Source of the DNA: Chloroflexota bacterium | GTDB taxonomy: Bacteria; Chloroflexota; Anaerolineae; Anaerolineales; UBA11858 | Assembly: GCA_030666985.1 (NCBI GenBank) | Contig: DAOUWT010000062.1 | Location: 1 to 11,744, forward strand | Length of the DNA stretch: 11,744 nucleotides | Reading direction: 5' to 3' | Shown here: in pieces, positions 6,689 to 11,744 of the stretch | How the letters are laid out: each line of letters starts with the position of its first letter | How positions within the stretch are numbered: position 1 is the first letter of the stretch | Position numbers and translations under genes: made by a program | Notes under the pieces: generated by a model | Databases searched by the model: none | The model's input: the letters and a program-made list of their open reading frames with translations, nothing else | What the model was told of the DNA's origin: nothing

Positions 6689-7666
6689 ATGCTTTACAAC
6701 GATATTATTTATGGCCAAGTGACAATAGATGAGCCAGTTTTGTTGGCTTTATTAGAAACGGATGCCATGCAGCGGCTCAAGGGCGTGCTTCAGCATGGCA
6801 TTAGCGGGTTAATTGGCGTGACGGTGCCGACCACGCGCTTGGAACATTCGCTGGGAGTGATGATTCTGGTGCAGCGGTTGGGCGCGTCGCTGGAGGAGCA
6901 GATTGCAGCCCTGCTGCATGATGTGAGCCACACGGCCTTTAGCCATGTGATTGATTATGTCTTCGATGACCATGAAAACCAAAGCTATCACGACACCAAG
7001 AAAGAAGGATTCGTAGCCCAAACAGAGATTCCCGCCGCGTTGGCTAAATTTGGCTATGATTGGCGCGATTTTTTGGACGAAGAAAATTTCCCCCTCCTGG
7101 AGCAGCCCTCCCCCCGCTTATGCGCCGACCGGCTGGATTATTTTTTGCGAGACAGTATCCCCCTGGGGTTGGCAACGAAGGCCGAGGTTCGTTTTGCCCT
7201 AAATAGCCTGGTGGTGGCAAAGGGCCGCATCGCTGTTACAAACCTCCGGGCCGCGCAATGGCTTGGTTATACATTCATAGCCGCCGACGATGCCAGTTGG
7301 TCAAACTTTGACGAGGTAGGACTGTACGAATTGACGGCACGAGCCATCAGGACCGGGTTCTGTGTAGGGGCCATCACTCAGGCAGACCTGTGGGGGACGG
7401 ATGAACCAATGTGGGCTAAATTACACTCCCATCCCGATCCAGGACTGCAAGAGCAATTGGCGCTCATCAAACCCGAAACCCGCTTTGTGTGGGATGAGGA
7501 AAACCCGACTTTTAGGGTAAACACCAAACTGCGGGCCATTGACCCGGATGTGGTGGTGGAGTGGAAACTGCGGCCGTTGTCTACTCTTGACGCTGACTTT
7601 GCCCAGCACCGCCGGGAGTATTTGGGGCGTAAAGGGGGGGTGTGGCCGATGAGGGTGGAAGACTAG
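6689..7666 (+). CDS. HD-domain metal-dependent phosphohydrolase
   Basis: HD-superfamily hydrolase of 325 residues, predicted cytoplasmic. The N-terminal half carries the ordered HD metal ligands: H53 in RLEHSLG, H77-D78 in LLHDVSH and D147 in ADRLDY, with further histidines H81 and H86. The context RLEHSLG...LLHDVSHTAFSH is like the COG1078/dGTPase-like branch, whose members hydrolyse nucleotides or phosphate esters; the actual substrate cannot be named. The start is clear: GGAG (6678-6681) lies 7 bases before ATG. The C-terminus ends ...GGVWPMRVED at a TAG that is part of a GACTAGGAATCAGGG repeat, so the last few residues may have been altered by the repeat. It is convergent with the KAP-FGE gene, 240 bases apart. 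HD hydrolases and KAP NTPases both occur in defence settings, but nothing here shows that these two work together. Confidence 0.9.
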   Translation: MLYNDIIYGQVTIDEPVLLALLETDAMQRLKGVLQHGISGLIGVTVPTTRLEHSLGVMILVQRLGASLEEQIAALLHDVSHTAFSHVIDYVFDDHENQSYHDTKKEGFVAQTEIPAALAKFGYDWRDFLDEENFPLLEQPSPRLCADRLDYFLRDSIPLGLATKAEVRFALNSLVVAKGRIAVTNLRAAQWLGYTFIAADDASWSNFDEVGLYELTARAIRTGFCVGAITQADLWGTDEPMWAKLHSHPDPGLQEQLALIKPETRFVWDEENPTFRVNTKLRAIDPDVVVEWKLRPLSTLDADFAQHRREYLGRKGGVWPMRVED

Positions 7667-7745
7667 GAATCAGGGACTAGGAAACTAGGAATCAGGAGAG
7701 CAGAGGAGCAGGGAAGCAGGTAAACAGGGGAAACAGGGGAAGCAA
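7663..7745 (+). repeat. GACTAGGAATCAGGG / AACAGGGG repeat array at the 3' end of the HD gene
   Basis: Imperfect units run in sequence: GACTAGGAATCAGG, GACTAGGAA, ACTAGGAATCAGGA, GAGCAGGGAAGCAGG, TAAACAGGGG, AAACAGGGG. The first unit supplies the TAG stop of the HD gene. It is the same family as 6386-6477 and 10053-10092 and has the same orientation (G-rich strand is +). Confidence 0.75.
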
Positions 7746-7772
7746 TGTCATTTCGAACGGAGTGAGAAATCT
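7746..7772 (+). repeat. Dispersed repeat, TGTCATTTCGAAC...GAAATCT type
   Basis: TGTCATTTCGAACGGAGTG followed by AGAAATCT is the inverse copy of the block at 3837-3869, without that copy's two short inserts. It directly follows the AACAGGGG array. Confidence 0.75.
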
Positions 7773-7820
7773 TTCCATCGTAAGTGAATGATAAAATGAA
7801 CCAAAAATTTCTAAATTTCG

Positions 7821-7853
7821 CCCCCTTCGGGGGGAACGGGCGGCTTCGCCGCC
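7821..7853. other. Pair of GC-rich hairpins in the convergent spacer
   Basis: On the + strand CCCCC-TTCG-GGGGG (7821-7834) forms a very stable UUCG-type hairpin, and GGCGGC-TTC-GCCGCC (7839-7853) follows 4 bases later. On the minus strand the loops read CGAA and GAA. They lie 70 to 110 bases beyond the FGE variable segment. They could act as transcript stops, belong to a dispersed repeat, or be DGR-associated hairpins. Confidence 0.6.
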
Positions 7854-7864
7854 ACAGAACGCAG

Positions 7865-7887
7865 AAAACGCCCCAACTACGTTGGGG
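7865..7887 (-). terminator. Possible terminator of the KAP-FGE gene
   Basis: On the minus strand CCCCAAC-GTA-GTTGGGG (7-bp stem, complement of 7871-7887) is followed by CG and TTTT. It starts 20 bases after the stop codon. The T-run is short and interrupted, so strength is doubtful, but position and orientation fit. Confidence 0.5.
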
Positions 7888-7906
7888 AAAACAGAAAACA
7901 ACTACT

Positions 7907-10003
7907 TTAACTGGGGAGGAGGAACACCCGAAAACCGTTGTAGTACCAATTGAGGTACGGATGATTGACGTAGCGGGCAGAGAGACGCGCGTACCTATTG
8001 TAGTAGGACCACGAGCCGCCACGCAACGCCCGATTATCACCCTTCTCTGGACCTTGCGGGTCTTTAACCACACCATCAACTCTGCGTTTATATTCCCCCA
8101 CAACATACCAATCAGCGCACCATTCCCACACATTCCCACTCATGTCCGCGCAGCCATAGGGACTGTCGCCATCTGGCGAATATTGACCTACGGGGGTAGT
8201 ATCCCCAATACCACTTTCCTCGGTATTACACTTCCCTGAATCCCATTCATCCCCCCAAGGGTAAATATTTCCATACTCACCACGAGCGGCTTTCTCCCAT
8301 TCTGCCTCGGTGGGTAAACGATAAACTTTATCCGTTTTCCGGCTCAACCATTTACAATAGGCCACAGCATCATTCCAAGAAACCTCCACCACCGGGTGAT
8401 CGGCTTTGTCCGTGGGGTATTGACCGTTGTCCCAATATGAGGGCGGCTCTTGATTTGCATCCTGCACAAAGGTCTGATATTGAGCATTCGTAACCGGGAA
8501 ACGCCCAATATAATAATCCTGGGTAATTTCTACCGTGTGCTGCGGTTTTTCATTAGAATACGCTTGATCATCATCCTCTAAACTGCCCATAATGAATTTA
8601 CCGGCGGGAATTTTGACAAATTCCATATCTTCGAAAGTATATATTTGGTGAGCAGAGGTGCCTGTTTTACGCCCCAATTCCATTCCTCGCGCGGCTTTCT
8701 CACGCTGTTCAGGTTCCTCTAAAACGGGCAAAGCGGTTAGGTAGACAAAAGAATCCAAGGCCACAGCGTTAAATTCATCGCTAAAATCCAACTCTTCCAA
8801 AACACGGCGCAAGCGAAGTGATTCAGCGTAATCGCTGAATTTCGGGGCCAAGTCCTCATTTCCCCGCGCCCATTGCACTGCCTCCTGAATGAATTGGAAA
8901 CGCAAATCTTTGTCTTTCAAAACTTCGCGAACTCTTTCTATAAATCCCTCCGGCGCGGAACGTATAAGCACCTGCCAGGAGTTGAAGTCATGGCGGTTAA
9001 CGTCTTGGGCCTGCCCGCTGTTTTTGAGCATGGCCCACTGCAAATTCAGGTCATTGACAAAGGTCTTTACCTTGCGGGGGTTGACCTCGGCTCCGGTTAT
9101 CAGGGTGCGCCAGCTTTCGCCCCAATCCGCAACTAAAACACCTTTCTCATCCAATAGAGCTTGCATCTTATTTTTTTGCACAGGAGGAATCTCGAAGCGC
9201 AATTGAATGATCTTTTCAAGATAATCTCTGGCCTCGGTTAAGTTCATCAATTCTGTGTCTTCATAATGCACCAGCACAGCTTTCTGAACTTGGCGTAAAT
9301 CCGCTCCCAGCATAAAGACGCATCCGGGTTTATCTAAAAAGAGTTTCACGGCCTCCAAAACCTGCACTACTTTCTCCGGCAGGCAGCGGTCTAGGTCGTC
9401 AATGAAAACTACTAGGGCACCTTCATCTCCCACCCAAGTATTTAATAAACTCTCAAAAGCCTCGTCAAAATGGTCAAAAAAAGCCGCTTTGCCCTTGAAC
9501 GGGGATTCCGTGGTGTGCGCTTGAGGATCAAGTTGAAAGCTAAGACCTCCAAATGTGAATTGGAAAGCGTTGATGAACATGCTAACAAAATCAACTTCAT
9601 CCTCTTCGGGGTTTTCCCAGGCCGCTTTGAACTTATTCAATAGGCCATCGTCTCTCATGGCGTTCAGAATGACGCGCACCAAGGCGACCAGCAAGCCATC
9701 TTCATCGTCGTATTTCCAGGCGTCGAACCAAACCGTTTTGCACTCTCGGAATTTTTCTTGGTCAGAGTCGTTAGCAAAAAGCTGCTGCCCATCCCCGTCA
9801 TCCAGCAAAGATTTAGTGCGCCTCAGCAGCGTGGTCTTCCCCGCTCCCCAGGGGCCGCTGATTCCCACGGTCACGGGCGTATCGGTATCCGTACTAGCAG
9901 CCAAACGCGCCAGAGTAATGGCAAATTTATCAAAATGAAAATGCGCCTTTTCATCGTCCCCCAAGGGCTTGTCGTGCAGAATATGAGGTGTTTCGTAGGG
10001 CAT
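7907..10003 (-). CDS. KAP-family P-loop NTPase fused to a C-terminal FGE/C-type-lectin-like domain; candidate DGR target
   Basis: A 698-residue protein counted from the ATG at 10003. Residues about 1-435 are a KAP NTPase: Walker A GPWGAGKT 50-57, the WFDAWKYDDED block 92-102, Walker B VVFIDDLDRC 198-207, and NPRKVKTFVNDL 308-319. No clear membrane segments are seen, unlike many KAP proteins. Residues about 457-697 are an FGE-sulfatase (SUMF1-like) domain: MEFVKIPAGKFIMGS, RLPTEAEWEKAARG, YPWGDEW, DMSGNVWEWCADWY, then RGGSW 661-665 and GFRV 690-693. The two catalytic cysteines that true FGE has just after RGGS are absent (Ser and Tyr occur there), so sulfatase activation is unlikely and ligand binding more likely. 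An ATG at 10048 extends the frame by 15 codons, but it lies upstream of a TATAAT and has no ribosome site, whereas 10003 has GAGGA 5 bases before it. The NTPase probably switches in response to what the variable-looking C-terminus binds. Confidence 0.92.
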   Translation of the reverse strand: MPYETPHILHDKPLGDDEKAHFHFDKFAITLARLAASTDTDTPVTVGISGPWGAGKTTLLRRTKSLLDDGDGQQLFANDSDQEKFRECKTVWFDAWKYDDEDGLLVALVRVILNAMRDDGLLNKFKAAWENPEEDEVDFVSMFINAFQFTFGGLSFQLDPQAHTTESPFKGKAAFFDHFDEAFESLLNTWVGDEGALVVFIDDLDRCLPEKVVQVLEAVKLFLDKPGCVFMLGADLRQVQKAVLVHYEDTELMNLTEARDYLEKIIQLRFEIPPVQKNKMQALLDEKGVLVADWGESWRTLITGAEVNPRKVKTFVNDLNLQWAMLKNSGQAQDVNRHDFNSWQVLIRSAPEGFIERVREVLKDKDLRFQFIQEAVQWARGNEDLAPKFSDYAESLRLRRVLEELDFSDEFNAVALDSFVYLTALPVLEEPEQREKAARGMELGRKTGTSAHQIYTFEDMEFVKIPAGKFIMGSLEDDDQAYSNEKPQHTVEITQDYYIGRFPVTNAQYQTFVQDANQEPPSYWDNGQYPTDKADHPVVEVSWNDAVAYCKWLSRKTDKVYRLPTEAEWEKAARGEYGNIYPWGDEWDSGKCNTEESGIGDTTPVGQYSPDGDSPYGCADMSGNVWEWCADWYVVGEYKRRVDGVVKDPQGPEKGDNRALRGGSWSYYNRYARLSARYVNHPYLNWYYNGFRVFLLPS
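7925..8023 (-). repeat. Candidate DGR variable repeat (VR) at the 3' end of the KAP-FGE gene
   Basis: The segment runs from the CGT of RGGSW to the GTG of GFRV. Between these constant blocks, the varied positions are Tyr, Asn, Leu, Ser, Val and His codons. The Tyr codons are TAC in all seven cases, though earlier in the FGE domain TAT and TAC are mixed. Ser TCC/TCT, Leu CTC (twice), Val GTC and His CAT can each be reached from AAC or AAT by changing only A. Interspersed codons (CGC, GCC, CCG, TGG) lack A and would be fixed. That is the expected signature of adenine-specific mutagenic retrohoming into an FGE-type target. No template repeat or reverse transcriptase is present in this window, so the call is inferred from pattern. 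Confidence 0.55.
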
Positions 10004-10008
10004 AAGAT

Positions 10009-10042
10009 TCCTCGTTTGTGGTGGGTGGTTGTTTAGATTATA
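10009..10042 (-). promoter_or_regulatory. -10 element and ribosome site of the KAP-FGE gene
   Basis: The minus strand has a perfect TATAAT (complement of 10037-10042) and, 23 bases further on, GAGGA (complement of 10009-10013) 5 bases before the ATG at 10003. Transcription would start near 10030, giving a leader of about 27 bases. No good -35 hexamer is seen. This arrangement decides the start codon in favour of 10003 over 10048. Confidence 0.6.
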
Positions 10043-10052
10043 CCGCATATTG

Positions 10053-10092
10053 GGGATTAAGAATCAGCGACTAGGGAAACAGGAAAACAGGG
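10053..10092 (+). repeat. GATTAAGAATCAG / GACTAGGGAAACAGG repeat
   Basis: The words GATTAAGAATCAG, CGACTAGGG, AAACAGG, AAAACAGGG repeat the vocabulary of the arrays at 6386-6477, 6553-6595 and 7663-7745. This copy lies just upstream of the KAP-FGE promoter. Confidence 0.65.
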
Positions 10093-10130
10093 CATCGTGC
10101 GAGATACTCCCTTTCCTCCCACAACAAGTT

Positions 10131-10223
10131 TTTCTTTGTGTCCACAAAAGAGTTTCTTTGTGGCCTTTGCGCCTTTGTGGTGAAAAAAATCCACGTTCAT
10201 CTGCGTCATCCGCGTTCTGTTCA
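10131..10223. repeat. TTTGTGG / CTTTGCG / ATCTGCG low-complexity dispersed repeat
   Basis: Units such as TTTCTTTGTG, CCTTTGCGCCTTTGTGGTG and CACGTTCATCTGCGTCATCC follow each other. Strings of this wording recur in many environmental bacterial genomes, from general knowledge, and give rise to false Lys/Ala-rich reading frames on the other strand, as they do here. The tract is related in style to 6599-6668. Confidence 0.7.
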
Positions 10224-10551
10224 AACTGCCGCTAGGTTTCGGCACGAATTCAGCCGAACGTTTCGGGGTGAACGGTTACTCACAATTCCTAAGAAAACAC
10301 TATGCGGATAGTATAATAAGGCATAAGATCGTTTCACTACCAAGTCCTTCGGCAATTACCCGCCAAAAGAGTTTGGAATCTGGAAGCTAGCTTACAACAA
10401 GGGTAAGCGAAAGCACACCAGATGGGTGTATACCAAATGGGCACACACCGTACACCGTGAACTTTCGGACTCCAGAGTTAAGTACAGATGGAGTGCCAAC
10501 TACAAAAGGATTACTGAGCTATTCAGCCAAGTAAAATCAAGGATTACAACC
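10224..10551 (+). other. Leader/spacer upstream of the GH65 gene with a possible promoter
   Basis: A TATAAT lies at 10312-10317, preceded by TATGCGGATAG; the KAP-FGE promoter on the other strand also has TATGCGG just before its TATAAT. No clear -35 is seen. Transcription from here would leave a leader of about 225 bases. The GH65 frame stays open without a stop for 74 codons upstream of its ATG (from after TAA 10325-10327), offering only a GTG at 10426 as an earlier start. The translated stretch is rich in Lys, Arg, Trp and Tyr and does not resemble the start of GH65 proteins. I see no known riboswitch; short complementary words exist (ACACC-AGATG-GGTGT at about 10416-10430). Confidence 0.45.
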
Positions 10552-11744
10552 ATGCAAAAACACATTCATGCAGCATTTTCTGATATTGACAATCTCTCAC
10601 AGGCAGCCACCTGGCGCGTGACCGAACCTGTCTTTGCCCCCGCCAATCAAAACCATCACGAGACTATTTTCACCCTGGGCAACGGCTATTTGAGCACACG
10701 CGGCACTTTCGAGGAGCGCCACCCTGGTGATAGCCAGGCCACGCTGGTACACAGAATGTGGGATGACGCGCCAGTCTGTTTCACTGAGCTAGCCAATGCC
10801 CCCGACTGGACCGCGCTGGAAATCTGGATAAACGGGCATCGTTTCGATATGCAGGAAAACCACATTACCAACTATGTCCGTTACTTGGACCTGCGCGCGG
10901 GGAAACTCCACCGCCGCTTATGCTGGACTACCCCAGATGGTGACGCCGTTGAGTTGGCTTTCGAACGTTTTGCCAGCCTAGACGACGAGCATATCCTCGT
11001 CGAACACGTGGAGGTGACGCCCCTGAACGGTGATGTCGAGATAAAAGTGCGTGCCATACTTGACAGCCGCGTAGAAAACGAGGGCCGGCTGCACTGGAAC
11101 CTAGAATCCCAGCACAGCACGGACGAGAAAGCCGACCTAGTAGTACGCACCCGCCACACAGAGAAAACATTAGCAATGAGCGCCCGTCTAATGGCAAATA
11201 ACAAAGAAGCCCGCCCAACGGGATGCGATTGCCCCGGCTGCCCTGGAAGCGCCCTCACCCTCCAAGTTGAGGCTGGCCAGATATTGACCATAGATAAAAT
11301 CATTGCCATTTACACTTCGCACGATAATGACAATCCCCTGCATGCGGCCCAAGCAAAAGTGGAGGCTGCCGCCCTTGGGGGCTACGCCACGCTGAGTAAG
11401 GCCAATGAGGCCGCCTGGGCAAAATTCTGGGATGTCAGCGATGTGATCATTGAAGGCGACCATGAAGCCCAATTATCCATCCGGCACGCGCTCTTCCAGG
11501 TGCGATGCGCCGCGCCGACGAATAACGAGTACAGCAGCATCCCGGCCAAAACGTTGAGCGGGTTCGGGTACCGAGGTCACGTTTTCTGGGACAATGAAAT
11601 TTTCGTGCTGCCATTTTTTACATTTACTCATCCTGAGTTGGCGCGTAATATGCTCATGTACCGTTACCACACCCTGCCAGGAGCGCGGCGCAAAGCGGCG
11701 GCCAATGGCTTCGAGGGAGCGCAGTTCGCCTGGGAATCAGCAGA
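10552..11744 (+). CDS. GH65 family disaccharide phosphorylase (maltose/kojibiose/trehalose type), 5' part
   Basis: Inverting phosphorylase that would split an alpha-linked glucose disaccharide with phosphate to beta-glucose 1-phosphate and glucose; the linkage cannot be told. The first 397 residues are visible and the frame is open at the window edge; relatives have about 750-800 residues. Visible marks are TLGNGYLSTRGTFEE at 41-55 in the N-terminal beta-sandwich domain, then the start of the catalytic (alpha/alpha)6 barrel with GYRGHVFWDNEIF at 339-351 and GAQFAWESA at the edge. The catalytic Glu lies further on, outside the window. A Cys cluster C225-x-C227-x2-C230 sits in the linker part of the first domain and is unusual. 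The ATG follows AAGGA (10539-10543) at 8 bases and gives the usual N-terminal length. No signal peptide, so cytoplasmic. It probably works with the GH13 enzyme in the window and a beta-phosphoglucomutase elsewhere. Confidence 0.93.
   Translation, partial: MQKHIHAAFSDIDNLSQAATWRVTEPVFAPANQNHHETIFTLGNGYLSTRGTFEERHPGDSQATLVHRMWDDAPVCFTELANAPDWTALEIWINGHRFDMQENHITNYVRYLDLRAGKLHRRLCWTTPDGDAVELAFERFASLDDEHILVEHVEVTPLNGDVEIKVRAILDSRVENEGRLHWNLESQHSTDEKADLVVRTRHTEKTLAMSARLMANNKEARPTGCDCPGCPGSALTLQVEAGQILTIDKIIAIYTSHDNDNPLHAAQAKVEAAALGGYATLSKANEAAWAKFWDVSDVIIEGDHEAQLSIRHALFQVRCAAPTNNEYSSIPAKTLSGFGYRGHVFWDNEIFVLPFFTFTHPELARNMLMYRYHTLPGARRKAAANGFEGAQFAWESA

Noticed and set aside
7663..8239. Overlapping 151- and 158-residue frames opposite and beside the KAP-FGE 3' end
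   Set aside because: They overlap the well-supported FGE domain in other frames and have no recognisable motifs.
10004..10048. KAP-FGE start at the upstream ATG 10046-10048
   Set aside because: It lies upstream of the TATAAT and lacks a ribosome site, while the ATG at 10001-10003 has GAGGA at 5 bases.
10057..10245. A 62-residue minus-strand frame upstream of the KAP-FGE gene
   Set aside because: It is made of dispersed CTTTGTGG-type repeats read backwards.
10686..11670. Several minus-strand frames opposite the GH65 gene
   Set aside because: They are shadows of a clear GH65 coding frame that runs open to the window edge.

Overview
The window looks like a bacterial chromosome segment, most plausibly from a Chloroflexota-type (Anaerolineae-like) genome. 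That guess rests on gene content: a soluble class III cyclase fused to an ATPase and TPRs, a KAP-type NTPase fused to an FGE/C-type-lectin-like domain, GH13 and GH65 sugar enzymes, and intergenic DNA full of dispersed repeats. It is an inference, with no rRNA or marker gene to confirm it.

Layout, left to right. (1) The 3' end of an unrecognised + strand gene (to 215) closed by a strong intrinsic terminator. (2) A 1151-residue zinc-ribbon/cyclase/ATPase/TPR protein on the minus strand (342-3797). (3) A spacer holding two dispersed repeats, one with inverted ends and internal hairpins (3949-4056), followed on the minus strand by the terminator of the next gene. (4) A cytoplasmic GH13 cyclomaltodextrinase/neopullulanase-like enzyme on the minus strand (4163-5557). 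(5) A spacer with 10-bp tandem repeats and a nested palindromic element (5659-5791). (6) The amino-terminal stub of a class V aminotransferase/cysteine desulfurase-like gene, which runs into tandem repeats at about 6386. (7) An HD-domain phosphohydrolase on the + strand (6689-7666). (8) A KAP P-loop NTPase with a C-terminal FGE-like domain on the minus strand (7907-10003), convergent with the HD gene. (9) A 0.5-kb spacer, then the 5' part of a GH65 disaccharide phosphorylase on the + strand (10552 to window end).

The sugar genes fit one theme: GH13 would open alpha-glucans or cyclodextrins inside the cell and GH65 would phosphorolyse alpha-linked glucose disaccharides. They are separated by a stretch of accessory genes, a gene stub and repeat arrays that looks like a rearranged region.

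The most interesting signal is the last 33 codons of the KAP-FGE gene. They have the layout of the variable repeat of a diversity-generating retroelement (DGR): constant RGGSW and GFRV blocks flank a run in which the variable codons are nearly all of the NNY type obtainable from AAC or AAT by changing adenines only, and all seven tyrosines are TAC. The FGE active-site cysteines are absent. I see no reverse transcriptase or template repeat in the window, so the gene would have to be a remote or relict target. The proposed reading is a hypervariable ligand sensor joined to a KAP NTPase.
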